Assembly (NCBI GenBank): GCA_016169945.1
Contig: JADLSH010000395.1
Location: 10,506,001 to 10,570,000, forward strand
Direction of reading: 5' to 3'
DNA from: Trachythela sp. YZ-2020
Lineage: Eukaryota > Cnidaria > Anthozoa > Malacalcyonacea > Clavulariidae
Length of the DNA: 64,000 nucleotides
Part shown: piece by piece, positions 1 to 10,942 of the stretch
How the letters are laid out: each line of letters begins with the position of its first letter
Position numbering within the stretch: the stretch's first letter is position 1
Position numbers and translations under genes: made by a program
The notes under the pieces: model-generated
The model's database searches: none
Told to the model about the DNA's origin: nothing
Seen by the model: the letters and a program-made list of their open reading frames with translations, nothing else

Positions 1-1200
1 CCCAGTAGTTTCCTTTGAATGGCACAAATAAATCGTTGAAAACCATATAAAGTTCGTATAAACCCAGTAAAGTTGCTCGAATGTACCAATATCCCGTAAA
101 ATATCCAGAAAGTTCGCCGTATAAATCGTATAAATATCGTCCAAATATACGAATTCCCAGTAAACACCGTAATTCACCCAGAAAGGACTCGTTAACTTCG
201 TGTAAATATCACTTAAATACACAAGTTCCCAGTAAATGTGAAGTTTCACAATAAGTAAATCGCTTAATCACGGTACTAAAGTATAAGTTGCCCAGTAAAT
301 AACTTACAAATCCACTCAAAACTTCGATATCCTGCCGTTGGTCGCCACTTCTAGTGTCGGGAATTTGTCTCAAAAATCACATTTTTTGCGCCCTATGGCC
401 TCGCTATATGTTTCCCGCGACACTGGATAAAATAATAACTTCCACACTTTTAAAATACAAACATAGTTTTAATCAAAACATATAAAATTGAAAGAAATAT
501 AAATAAAACAATAGAAAAACCGAATATTCCGTGTTCGCTCAGTAAACTCTCAAAATCATTCGATAATGTCATGGTAACACTGACTTATAAACATAACTGA
601 AATATGAACTTAAGATAATTAAGTTAAAGTGTCAAACAACTGATCATTTCCAACAGCGTTATACAACATCGGTCATCTGTAAAGAGCAATACATTTTTGC
701 AAGAGGAAATATAGTCCATGTCCAGAGGTCCATGTCTATCGTCTATGCAGAAAAATCAGCGAGTTTATAAATGTGATATACTGACCTGTGTGTCAGTAGT
801 TCGATCATGCAAAGAATATATATTAGTCATATTATTGCGAAATTTCGGTGATGTTATGTTACGGCTCTTATTATTATTATATATACTGCCAAGAATAATG
901 TGGTTACTGCGAGAGAAAAAAGCATGAACAACCTGACATAGGATGATATAACTAGTATATCTACGACTACGAAGACATATTTCTTATTCTAACAATTTAC
1001 TGTTCAATTCAGTTATGTTCCAGTGTTAGTACAAAGCAGATAACAAACATTTTCCTTGCGAATAAGAACAATTCAAACTGGTTATGGAATATAGGTAATC
1101 TGGAACATTTACAAAACTTGGGAATAACAGGAAATACGGACTATATAAGCAATGAGGAACTGTATATAGTATTATCTAATTGATAAACAAGTTGGAATGT
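1..1200. other. AT-rich sequence without a gene; recurring CCCAGTAAA-like motif
   Basis: No convincing coding region is visible. Between about 60 and 300 the motif CCCAGTAAA or a close variant (CCCGTAAAA, CCCAGAAAG) recurs at irregular spacing of roughly 30 to 70 bases. Around 355 the string TGTCGGGAATTTG resembles the edge of the BEL LTR seen at 18914, so part of this stretch may be an old LTR element. The short open frames here have no recognisable domain. Confidence 0.4.
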
Positions 1201-1209
1201 AAACGTTGG

Positions 1210-1508
1210 GGAAGTTGTGTAGGGGACCCCTGTTTTTTTTATTTAGCTTCGCCAACTAGGGCAGGGTCACCACAACAGCATATGCCAATTACTGTGGGCC
1301 CTTTTACCTAACTCACCCTGTCAACTTCCCCTGTGGGAGGAAACCGGAGTACACAGAGAAAACCAACGACTTTCGGCAGAGCGTTGACTTTACTCTTTTC
1401 ACTTGAGGACTGGGTTTGAGTCGCATTGAGAAAGCTCTCACTGAGACTTAAACCCGTGACCTTAGAGGTGAAAAGCAAGTGCGCTAACCACTTCGCCACT
1501 GAAGCCCG
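1210..1508 (-). mobile_element. tRNA-derived SINE
   Basis: Read on the minus strand from about 1508, the head looks like a tRNA: an A-box-like stretch (TGGCGAAGTGGTTAGCGC) is followed about 30 bases later by a B-box-like GGTTTAAGTC. The body then has a conserved pyrimidine-rich stretch (CTCCGGTTTCCTCCC, near 1335-1350) of a kind I know from several invertebrate SINEs. The tail runs to about 1210. SINEs of this type are transcribed by RNA polymerase III and moved by a partner LINE. The 63-residue frame over it is a shadow. I cannot name the family or fix target duplications. Confidence 0.65.
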
Positions 1509-2329
1509 GTTGGTTGGCGTGTGTACGAAGAATACCTAAAAATATGTTTATGATTCGTGAAACGCTTGAGATTATGCTAAAAAGGCAGCATTTACTAAAT
1601 TTTAGGTACGTAACCTACAGTGGTTATCAGGGCCTCCGAGAGGGGGGGGGAGACTTGTCCCGGGTCCCCAAGCTAATAGAGGCCCCATCTTGAATTAAAT
1701 TTAAAGTGCTCATTTAACTGTTGACAATTTATTTCAGTGTCATTATATATGTTTTTCATTAAAGTGTTTCACAACGCTTTGAAGTACTGTATGCCTTAGC
1801 ACAGGTTTTAGTCTTTTCTGCTGTTTGAAAATAATGATCAGCCGATCAGGTCATAGGGGCACTGAAAATTTGGCACTTTGGGGCCGATTTGTATTTTTTT
1901 ACATGTTATATGTCATTTTTTTACCATTAAAATTCTGTAGAATCTTCCTCCAAAGTGCATGAAATGGCATTTCAGAGACTCTGGATTTCAAAAATTGTCT
2001 GGGGGGAACATGCCCTCACACCCCACTAGATGTCTCATGCCTTTGACACCACGCATTTTTCATCCACAAAGTTGGAAGGTCTTTGGGGGGCCCTGAGGAA
2101 AATTTTGCCCCGGGCCCTGCGAGTTCTCTCGGCGGCCCTGGTAGTTATCACAATATTATTGGACGGATTGCCGGTAAAGGTGCAATGCATATCATTATGA
2201 ATAGAAAAGTCCTTACAAGTCATAAATTTTTCATTTTTGAAAATACTGTATCGAGCCACCTTAAAATACAAAAAGAGTGATAGCTTGGGAATATGAGAAA
2301 ACTGGAACCACGCCATTTATTCATACACG
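1509..2329. other. decayed repeat, no gene seen
   Basis: A stretch with G-runs (near 1637) and GGGCCC-rich blocks (2085-2145) looks like an old interspersed repeat. Overlapping frames on both strands at 2035-2316 arise from the GC-rich blocks and show no domain. I see no terminal repeats. Confidence 0.35.
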
Positions 2330-2344
2330 TTTGTTATTATACAA

Positions 2345-2623
2345 TTATATTGGCATTTTTATTAAGGGTTTCATCGCGCTTGGAACAACCGTGTACAAGT
2401 GCGTCATCCCAACTTGTGGATCTTTATAAGGCATTTAAAAGATCTTCAGGCTCAAACTGACCAAGGCATCCGTTCCATGGATAATGGCGGGCATCCCACA
2501 CGAAGGCGTCGCCGCTGGCAACGGTTGGAAAATCAACTTCGAAGATTGAAGACCGACTACATTAATGGAGTCCGGGATGTTGAGCGCTATTGGAATGCAG
2601 TATCACATCTAATAACGTTTTAG
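2345..2623 (+). pseudogene. MULE-type transposase C-terminal fragment
   Basis: The frame ending at 2623 resembles the C-terminal end of MULE (Mutator-like) transposases: a segment reading FHRAWNNRV, then RHPNLWIFIRHLKDLQ, an arginine-rich block (RRRRRWQRLE) and the ending RDVERYWNAV. In this family the part after the catalytic domain carries a similar 'H.N.W.F...L' segment followed by a basic helix. The reading frame extends upstream of the apparent start at 2399 without a start codon, and no catalytic DDE portion is seen further left. This is therefore a remnant of less than 100 residues. The assignment rests on motif resemblance from memory. Confidence 0.55.
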
Positions 2624-2639
2624 GGCAATTCGTGATAGC

Positions 2640-3220
2640 TAATATCAAATTAACGTATCATTACGTCATAATTGAATATTAAAAGTCTAGTATTATTTTA
2701 CGTACTGTGTATAGAGGTTGGTATTTAACAATATTACTGTTACATTTTTTCGCTTTAAAATATTTTTAATTTAAGGAAAAAGTATTAATAGTTTTGCTTC
2801 AACTAATTGCAGCAATTTTGTTGCTCGTATTACAGCACCTTTATTAGTATAGTCGCATTTTTCTATACGATAATTGTTTAATAATTATATACTTTTAAAA
2901 CTTATATAAAAAATTATATATTTATATTGTTATATACCAAGTGTCAAAGTCCGTTTTTCGCGGCTTTTCATTGGACGAGATATCCACGCATGGCAGTCCA
3001 AAAATCACGATGTTTCGCGTAACAACAATGGCAGCGGGCAACATGCATTTTTTTTCCCAATAACAAAACAGCAAGTAAATGGCGAAGGCCCTTTTCCTAT
3101 ATTTTAATACAAACTTTAAGGTGGCACACCACAACAAATTATTATTTTTTTAAAAATGGCTATTTCAATAATTTTTTGCCCAGAACTATAACTTGTTATA
3201 ATTCACAAATAAAATATTTT
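2640..3220. other. AT-rich spacer, nothing recognised
   Basis: Very AT-rich, with poly-T/poly-A runs and no frame with a domain. Confidence 0.4.
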
Positions 3221-3226
3221 TTTAAA

Positions 3227-3312
3227 GAGCGCCGCCCCCGATTGAGCGCCGCCCCCGAATGAGCGCCGCATCTGAAGTTCTGAACATTTAAAGAGCGCCG
3301 CGGCGCTCAAAC
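3227..3312. repeat. GAGCGCCGC repeats with a terminal palindrome
   Basis: AGCGCCGC occurs three times at about 18-base spacing (3228, 3244, 3262) with CCCCCGAAT-like spacers. The block closes with the self-complementary GAGCGCCGCGGCGCTC near 3294. This GC-rich island in AT-rich DNA looks like the end of a MITE-type element. Confidence 0.5.
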
Positions 3313-3344
3313 GAGTAAATATGGTGTTAAATATAGTAATCTAC

Positions 3345-3842
3345 TGTATATGACCTATTCTGCAATCTGATTGGCTGAGCTACTCGCTGTATCATATACA
3401 GTGAGTAGCGAAAACAATATGGTGGCACAAAGTTCTACAATAATTTTGCAGAATAACTGTTTATTATTCAGACCTCGGTCAATGTATTCCGCCTTAGCTT
3501 CGCTTTGGCAGATAAACATTGACCTCATGCTTACTTAATATCATGCTCAGCCTCATCCGATAAATATATTTAACAGTTATTCTACGAACTCGAGTCGTAC
3601 ATGAGCTGATAGCGCCGAGTCGGCTATCAGTCATATACGACGAGAGTGAGTAGAATAACTGTTTTATTATATACACAAGCTCTGAATCTGGATATTTACT
3701 TTTTTCAAGTAAAACTTGAATTTCCTCTTCATTTAATTGTCCAAATCTGCCAGCCATTTTTCCTACTTTTCTCTACTAGTAGGATATGAGCTAATATCCT
3801 GCTGGTAGAGAACCAATCAGATTGCAGAATACCCCATATCCA
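3345..3842. repeat. foldback/MITE-like inverted repeat element
   Basis: The outer arms share TATTCTGCAATCTGATTGG (about 3357-3375 forward; reverse complement near 3810-3830). Inside are further hairpins: GCTACTCGCTGTAT against its partner at 3380-3408, and an imperfect stem around 3590-3640 (CTCGAGTCGTA with TACGACGAG, CTGATAGC with GCTATCAG). AGAATAACTGTT recurs in both orientations. No transposase frame is present, so this is a non-autonomous or composite foldback. Confidence 0.55.
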
Positions 3843-4248
3843 GAGCTTGTGCATATAATAATGTCTAATGTTCTACATATAGCTACTAAGAATAGAAATA
3901 TCCTTTGAACAATTCTTATACTAGCATTTATTAGGCTAGTAATAAATTCAGGTTGAGTCTGCCCGCAAGCTAATAGCAAAGCAATTTTGTCATTTATGTA
4001 AAGCTACATAAAGATATGTGCATCAAAGGAAATATATATTTTCATAATCTTAACGAGTCGAAAACCACCTGCAAAAAGTTTCATATTTAAGGTGATGTTA
4101 ATATACGCAACAATATTCCATGTAGCATCGGAAACAGTCGTTGAAAATAGTTATTTCATCGCCTTAACCTGTTCCTTAACTGTCTTTCGTCCATAAACCT
4201 ACCCAGTACTGGCAGTAGGACACGTAATTGCGATTCAGAATGCACATA

Positions 4249-4308
4249 TTTCGGAGTAGCAAACCTTCGGAGTAGTGAACCTTCGGACTAGTGAACCTTC
4301 GGACTAGT
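4249..4308 (+). repeat. 16-bp tandem repeat, four units
   Basis: Four head-to-tail units of the type CTTCGGACTAGTGAAC, the first two with GGAGTAG in place of GGACTAG. A short open stretch with lysine-rich content follows at once. Confidence 0.8.
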
Positions 4309-4311
4309 GGG

Positions 4312-4445
4312 AAGTCACCGAAAAGGAAACAGGCCAGCAAGTTTGATTTTGATGTGGTCCGTGCAAAAGCTAACCAAAATCGTCAGGTTTGTGAATTTAT
4401 CAACAAAATGTGCGAGATAGATGTGAATGATATTCGGATATGACT
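4312..4445 (+). other. possible decayed exon, family not recognised
   Basis: An open stretch without start codon begins with the basic string KSPKRKQASKFDF and ends in a stop at about 4443, about 43 codons. The composition looks coding rather than random, and it follows directly on the tandem repeat. I do not recognise the family, and no splice sites were confirmed. Confidence 0.25.
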
Positions 4446-4699
4446 TAACGGAAGATGCAATTCTCCAAATCGTAGGTACAAAATTAACGAGTCAAGGTAT
4501 TTTTAACCTATGCAAAGTGTACAACATGTCCCTGCAAACATAATCCGTATTGTGTATGGAACAGCCATGCAGTACATGTTTGTTTTAAATGTGTTTAAAA
4601 GCATGTCACCCAGATCAGACATTTCAGTCAAATAAATTTTGGCAGCGCTCTTGAGAATTACTGTCCTGTATTTATGAGCAATAAGAATGAAATACAGGA

Positions 4700-4890
4700 A
4701 AGTGATTTATTATCAAACGAAATTGAGAAGTCACGGCCAGATACACACATCGTCGGCTGTTTTCTTCACTTTGCATAACCCAGTTCCTTGCTCCAAGGTA
4801 TCTCTAGATTGTAGAGATTGCGGCATACACTTTGGAGTGTGCAAGTACAGCGACAATGATGGTACTCGATTTTATCCGGCAAATTAATTA
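4700..4890 (+). pseudogene. cysteine-rich (C-x2-C) fragment of an unidentified protein
   Basis: The frame ending at 4887 contains PVPCSKVSLDCRDCGIHFG followed by YSDNDGTRFYP. This resembles a zinc-binding C-x2-C module with a downstream aromatic/acidic segment of a kind I recall from repeated cnidarian genes of unknown function. The start at 4687 is arbitrary. Neighbouring sequence gives no further domain. Confidence 0.3.
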
Positions 4891-4894
4891 AGTC

Positions 4895-5775
4895 TTAACG
4901 TTATCGAAGTCGGCAATGTGACGTACATACATCAGGACTTGTATTAAATGGATGCCATCTCTAAGGCAAGATCAAGTGCACATTCTGATATGTTTTAAGC
5001 CCATATGTGTACAGGGGGGGGGGAGGGCGGTGGCTTATATTCGGAATGGCCAGAGTGTTTGTGAATATGGTGACTTATACATGCCAAGGTTGAACTAATA
5101 TATTTGTAGGTTTATGGTATCCCCTCGGTTGATGTAACCCCCTCAATTCAACATTTTGTGTGGCAACTCAAATATGGATGTGACGTTTAGTTAAGCGTAA
5201 GAAGTTGTTTTTCAGTTCTCAGTAGCATTGTAGTGTAGTGTAAAATGATTTTGTGTGTGTTTCAATATTTTCAGCAATTACTGTTGGGTATAATTTAATG
5301 GCTTTGCTGAAACCCACAATGAAATATTTGAGGATGAAATAAAAGTATATGCATCATCTGCAAAAGGTTAGTGTTTTTCATTTTTGGAACAGTGTGTGCT
5401 TCAGGATCCCAGTGATTGACGAGCTGTTGTTTTTAGAACAAGACACCTGCTTTGGTTGGCAAAATACACAAAACGTGGTTTGGGCTCAATTCCCTGAAAC
5501 ATTGTTCACAGCAACAGACTTTTTGCATGTTCAGTACTGGTAATTCATACTAACTATGAGGAATGTTGAAACTGAACTGCATATGTCACAGGAGCAACCT
5601 ACTCTGAGCCTGGGATGCCTTGATGGTGACACCAAAAAAGACTAAGACAGAAAGCCCCATTTTATAACACTGGCTCTTTTGTATGGGGTGCACAAGGGAC
5701 ACCTCACAAAATAGCCAGATTACACAAATATAATAATTGTCAGCATGCACTAAAAATATAAATACAGATACACAA
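4895..5775. other. no gene recognised; contains a G-run
   Basis: A G-run near 5018-5030 and AT-rich flanks. The frames at 5349-5543 and 5586-5786 have no recognisable motif. Confidence 0.35.
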
Positions 5776-5795
5776 AGAACCAACACAAACTATTA

Positions 5796-5945
5796 TATAC
5801 ACACACAAAAAAATATCGACACACACACAAAATATAAACGCGCACACAAAATATGAACGCGCACACAAAATACGAACTCACACACAAAATACGAACACAC
5901 ACACAAAATACGAACACACACACAAAATACGAACACACACTGAAA
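5796..5945. repeat. minisatellite, ACACACACAAAATACGAAC type
   Basis: About eight units of 16-20 bases combining an (AC)n tract with AAAATACGAAC or AAAATATGAAC. The cysteine/valine-rich minus-strand frame across it is a product of the repeat and not a gene. Confidence 0.8.
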
Positions 5946-5949
5946 ATAT

Positions 5950-6590
5950 GAACACAGCCGAGCAGAATTAGGATAGATTAGGAGTATAAAAATTGTTTAT
6001 ATCAAAGCACATCCCAGGTGTGCTAAAACATTTACATTGAGGTGTAAAAATCTCAGGTGCAGCATTGACCAATTCTGCAGTCTGGACAGAACAGATGTAC
6101 TGAATGTGCTTTGAGGAATAATGGGCTGACATCTAATGCTCAAATGCATCTCCTTTCATTTATATTTTACTCCAGGAGTGTTTACTGTACAGTACAGTCT
6201 TAATTAAACTACATACAAATATGAATCTACATAGTAGCAAGACTTTTGGGATCTTAAAAATACACAAAACAAATATGCTCTATAATTTAGAACTAATAAA
6301 TACTGTGTATGTATATTGCAGTGAACAATGAAGAATATAAATAATATAGACATAGTGTTTGGACAAAGCGCAAGTGTATAATATTATAAAGATAAAAACT
6401 TGCGCCAAATGTACACAAATGGCTTTAAATGAAGGTAGAACAGCAAGATATTGTCATTATTCTTGACCTCAAGAGCAGCAGAACCATTCTTTAGTTAAAA
6501 GATTTTCGTTTGCGCTGGTATCTTGAAAGCGAACTTGCTTTGCGTTGTCTACTTGTTGAGCAGCCATAAAAGCATTCTTTCGTCCTGTCA
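5950..6590. other. no gene recognised
   Basis: AT-rich sequence with no coding signal. A LINE remnant begins at its right edge. Confidence 0.35.
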
Positions 6591-6960
6591 TAGATAGATA
6601 TTTTATTAAACGCTACTTGGCAGCCAATTGGCTGAATTACATAGAATTTTACAATGCCAAATTTCTAAACAGTATAAATTGTACAGTACTATGACCTATG
6701 TATATATATTTACAAATGAAAGCAGATAATTAACTGGAGTCAAATAACATTGATGGAACGAAAGAGTTTTTGAAACGGTTGGTATGAATAATAGGAAGGT
6801 TGTGGGTTTCTGAGCGAGTATCTAGATTTGTTCTTTGGGGGTAGTAGATTGTAAAGTTTATGGTGTTGTCTGAAGTTATTTGATTAAAAGGTTTTTTACG
6901 CATAGCTTGTCTTCGTTCGCATGAGGTAGTGAGACCAGACTCCTGCATAACTTAAAACTA
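6590..6960 (-). pseudogene. 3' end of a LINE (CR1/L2-like), 5'-truncated
   Basis: Read on the minus strand, the frame 6948-6730 carries the typical end of LINE ORF2: a TIYYPQRTNLDTRSETHN segment followed by the 'RT..FKNSFVPS' ending seen after the reverse transcriptase of CR1/L2-like elements. The 3' tail is an AGAT/TATC microsatellite at about 6590, like the tail of the longer LINE at 31355. No reverse transcriptase core remains. Confidence 0.5.
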
Positions 6961-6964
6961 TTGC

Positions 6965-8005
6965 TTAAATGTAGGAATACAATGAAACACATCTGAAATT
7001 CGAAGTTTAGGTGAAACAGGCAGAATAACCGAAGATGTGCAATATGATCTTTCTCACACATTGACAAATCCATAAGAAAATAAAAAACACATGCCTCAAA
7101 CAGCTGTTGACTGTAAGTCGAATAGAAACCGGCAGATAATCGATGCATGTTTGTACAGGAAGTATGATTCTTGAAAGATGTGTTTTCGCAAAACTGCTAA
7201 TATAAATCAAGCGACAGTGAATTTTAAGATTTCAATTGGAGAAAAAACTGCAGGGTATATCGACAAGAACTTTTTAGATTTGGATTCAGTGTGTTTTAAT
7301 CTATAAGAATACATAAAGTTATTTTAGCTAAGCGAGGTGTCCAATGAAATTTGTTTTCTAGCCATCTTTTGGTGCACTAGCTCACAGCCGAATGAGCGAA
7401 GATTTTATAAACATGAGAGATTCTTAATATGAATAATATCTAAAAATCGCTTTTAGCAACTTTATAAAGAGGAGATGTGAGGCAAATTTTATCGCTTTTG
7501 CTTTATATAAAAGGATAACAAGAGATATATAAGCGAAAAAAGTAAAATATAAGGAGAGTTTGTGATAATTGTTGATGTATTTGTTAATGGAATCATGGTA
7601 TATTAATATCATTGTTGTTTTTAAAACTGTTCCTTTATATAAATAGTCAGTCTCGTTTAATTCCAGTTTAAGTATCCTATGTATAACCATTGTATACTTT
7701 CAACCGCAAGATTTATTTCAAAAAGGAATTTATAGGTAAAATGCATTAGAATGCATAATACCATACATACATGATATATTTCAGTATTCTATTGTTAAAA
7801 CCATTAATATTTTAACTAGAATGCCGGTTTTGTGGTGTAATTTGAATGCTAAAAACTGTAAAAGAAATGTTCTTACTTGTTGCCATGACTACAGTGCTTC
7901 CATTGTTTATCCTTGCAAAAATCCTTAAAATTCCTTTTATAATTCCTTTAGATTTAAATTTTCTTTCATGATTAAAATTGTCATGGCACATTTGAGATGA
8001 AAGGA
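6965..8005. other. no gene recognised
   Basis: AT-rich sequence; the small open frames on both strands carry no motif. A MITE follows at 8014. Confidence 0.35.
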
Positions 8006-8013
8006 AACACTTA

Positions 8014-8244
8014 CGCCTGTATTCTAAAAGCTCACTCGCACTCACACTCACACTCATAGAGTGGAGGTTCAATCTAAGCTTCCCTTATGTGTCAGTGCTA
8101 TTTTTGAATAGCTGGAGGGTGAGTACTCACATAGTATGGTACGGCACTAACCCTCCAGCTTTTCAAAAACAGCACTGACACTCGCGTTCAGCTCAGATTG
8201 AACCTCTACTCTTTGAGTGTGAGTGAGCTTTTAGAATACAGGCG
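8014..8244. mobile_element. 231-bp MITE with TTA target duplication
   Basis: Long inverted repeats of about 60 bp begin CGCCTGTATTCTAAAAGC and end with the complement. Inner arms pair GGAGGTTCAATCT with its partner near 8195. TTA flanks both sides (8011-8013 and 8245-8247). A 3-bp TTA/TAA duplication is characteristic of PIF/Harbinger mobilisation. There is no coding capacity. Confidence 0.7.
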
Positions 8245-8769
8245 TTAGTATTTACGTCAAGTACTACATTTAAATGGTAATAGCCTTTGGAGGAGGAGGC
8301 GGGAGTCAATATTGTTTTCCCCGCCAAAATTTTGTCTGAAACCCAGGTAACAGAATCGGTTAGTAGGCCACTAATATACTGAATGCCATTTCCAGCAGTA
8401 AAAATTTTAGTGCTGCCATATTTTCCAGTTAAGCAATTAAAAAACTCTAGCTCTGGTAGCCTCTTTTTACCCCTTTCATGATCGCATTCCGAATAAGTGT
8501 ATTCTGGTTTTCAGCAAATCATCCTTTGCATGCAGATTTTGCGACGAAAAGCTTAGGAACTGTCGTTGTTTAGGAACTGTGATGAGGGGTTACTGCATGC
8601 ATGTATTTCTAGTATCAGATCAAATGATGCATGCTTGACTGACAAACTAAATTGTCTTTCTTCATTAATACTTCAGTATACAATATTTACTTATGAACTG
8701 TCCTGGATGCAGCAACTGTGTACTGTGAGGATTGTTTATCTGAGCAAAATATTACAAATTTTATAAATT

Positions 8770-9087
8770 ATTTCAATCGTGGATATCTGTATGGGGCCAT
8801 CTCTAGACTGTTGGAAATTGTTGGTGTTCAGATGTCTGTAAGGACACTGAAGCATCGCGCTTTAGGTCTTTGGGTTTAAGACAAAAAGGACAACTTGTTG
8901 ACAAACAACATTTAAGAAATGTTATAAGCATGGAGATCCAAGGAGCTGGACGACTGTCTGGATATTTGGCATGCATTGAGACTTGGGCACAGTATACATG
9001 TCAGCCATCATGTAGTTGCCAGAATAATGAAAGAAATGGACCCTGACGGGGTGGAAATAAGAAAAGCCAGGCGATTACACCTGGTGC
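8770..9087 (+). pseudogene. integrase-type transposase remnant, N-terminal part
   Basis: Translations in shifting frames give GYLYGAISRLLEIVG, VRTLKHRALGL, a 'WHALRL' stretch and MKEMDPDGVEIRKARRL. These match the pre-catalytic region of the integrase-type transposase family that occurs intact at 56737-60321: a helix-turn-helix-like segment, then 'RRL' just before the first catalytic aspartate. Several frameshifts and stops break it. The BEL element inserted at 9088, and the remnant resumes at 16908. The region that should contain the first aspartate is missing. Confidence 0.6.
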
Positions 9088-9295
9088 TGTAAGAATTTGA
9101 GTGACGTATGACACATTATTATTATTCAAATTATGTTAATTTATGTGAGTTTATATTTTTTGGAGCGAACACGTTGCAGGGTAAAAAGTCTGTTAAAGAA
9201 GCTATATGTAAAGTAATTGTAATAAAGTTAATGTTGTTTTTGTAAAGAAAGTGTTTGTGTGTGAGTTATTCTGTGTCTCTGGGATATTCCCCACA
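9088..9295 (+). repeat. 5' LTR of BEL copy 1
   Basis: Starts TGTAAGAATTTGAG and ends ATTCCCCACA. It aligns with 16695-16907 with few differences; the 3' copy has extra ATT units in a trinucleotide run. Confidence 0.9.
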
Positions 9296-9544
9296 CTGAA
9301 AGTGGCGATCCTGCCAGGACAACAAAGAAATTTACATCGGGAACTATGATGGGAGACGTGTATTGGCGATAAATACAGGTAAATTCGTTAGATAATACAA
9401 CAAAGACAAACAGGTTGGTGGTCTATAGCGAAGGGGATAATTCTTATAGACATTTTGACAGCATTGGGTGTAATCACTTTTAAAACTATCGGGAAACAAG
9501 GCAAAAAGAAACCAAATATACTTCAAATAAACATGGGATTTGGC

Positions 9545-9650
9545 ATTTACGCTAGACAATAACGAGTTAAAATTGCGCTAGACGGTTGCAGCATTAATAT
9601 CAAGTGCGCTAGACGGTAACAAACATTTACATTGCGCTAGACGGTTTTTA
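9545..9650 (+). repeat. GCTAGACGG repeats in the BEL leader
   Basis: GCTAGAC occurs at about 9551, 9577, 9608 and 9635, three times as GCGCTAGACGGT, with spacing of 26 to 31 bases, in the untranslated leader between LTR and gag. Confidence 0.75.
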
Positions 9651-9713
9651 AAAGCAAAACATTTAATTTATCGAGGACAACAAATAAATTGGGTGGTTTC
9701 TACAATTAAAACC

Positions 9714-10942
9714 ATGGATTGCAAAGTGAAACATGAGAAATGTGTGACTTTAGAAAAGATGAAACTGGAAGAGGTTCAAGAACTTGTTGAGACTAATAGT
9801 GAGGATGATGTATCCTTAGCTTATGAAAAAATTAGTGAATCTATAAAGTGATTGGAATTGTCAAAGGATAGCACCCTTCAAAGTTTAGTTGACAATAATA
9901 AGGATATAGAATATATGAAAGAGTGGTCAGCAAAACAAAAGGATTGCATTGCACAATTCCGCAAGCAGAGAGATCGTTGTAAGCAACAGTTAGATGAATT
10001 GAAAAACAAGGGACGAGAGGAAAGGTTACAAAGGGACATTGAAGATCGAAGGAGAGTGAATTTGGAACAATCAAAGTTTCGAGAGCAGCAGCAAAGAGAA
10101 ATGGAGGAAGTGATGATACGGCAACAAAAACTGAGGAGGAATGGTTTATGAGAAAGAATGAGTTACAAAAGCAAAGTGTGGAAACCGGCGGCACCGAGAA
10201 TGCTTCATCCAACAAGTCACAACCAACTGTAAAGTTGCAAAGGTACACTATTACACCATTTACGGGGGATGATCAAGATTGGCTCCGGTTCTGGAACCAA
10301 TTTACCGTGGAAGTTGACGGATCGGCCTTGTCAGAGATCAGTAAGTTTCATTACCTATTGGAATTGGTGAAGGACAAACCTAGAGATAACATAATGGGAT
10401 TGCCGCATTCAATTGAAGGTTACAAAGAAGCAAAGCATATACTGCAAGAAAATTATGGAAAGGATAGCAAGGTCCACAGAGCATTGATAAAAGATCTAGA
10501 AAGCCTCCATAGTATTACAAGCATCCACAAACTTGAGTCCATTCACGACTTTTACAACAAGCTATCTAGAATTGTCAGAACGCTAGCCACAATGGATAAA
10601 TTAGCATCAGCACAATCAACTGTTTATACCCTTATGGACAAGTTAGGACCAGTTCGAGAAGTCTTAGTCCAAAAAGATGATGATTGGGAAGAATGGGATC
10701 TTAAGCAGCTTGTGGATAACTTGAGGAAATATGTTGATCGACATCCGTTACGTATGGAGGAGAAGGAAGGCAAGAATGTTCGAAATGGGAGCAAACCTAA
10801 TTGGCACAATCGGGACAAACTCTTGTTCGGTAATGGGGGAGAAGGACACAGGCGACCTAAATGCATCTATTGCGATTCCCCTGAGCATTCTGCTGTAACG
10901 TGCACAAAGGTCCTGAGTGTGGCTGATCGTCGGGCATATTGA
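9714..10942 (+). pseudogene. gag: gag of BEL copy 1 (coiled coil + DUF1759)
   Basis: The ATG at 9714 opens a frame that meets TGA at 9849 and continues in the same frame to 10151. This part is charged and coiled-coil-like (glutamine-, glutamate- and arginine-rich). A one-base shift at about 10148 leads to the frame ending at 10942, which holds the DUF1759-type gag core (TPFTGDDQDWLRFWNQF, then YLLELVKDKPRDNI). Gag forms the capsid shell of the retrotransposon particle. The first zinc-knuckle cysteines begin at the end of this frame (CIYCDSPEHSAVTC), and a shift at 10940 leads into pol. The stop and shifts make it non-functional as written. Confidence 0.75.

Noticed and set aside
355..560. Third BEL LTR near 355
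   Set aside because: Only about ten bases match the LTR edge, and no opposite end or coding part is found.
5750..5938. Cysteine-rich minus-strand ORF
   Set aside because: It is a translation of the ACACACAC-type minisatellite.
6876..7210. Overlapping minus-strand ORFs at 6876-7210
   Set aside because: No motif; they may be LINE untranslated or decayed sequence but cannot be supported as genes.
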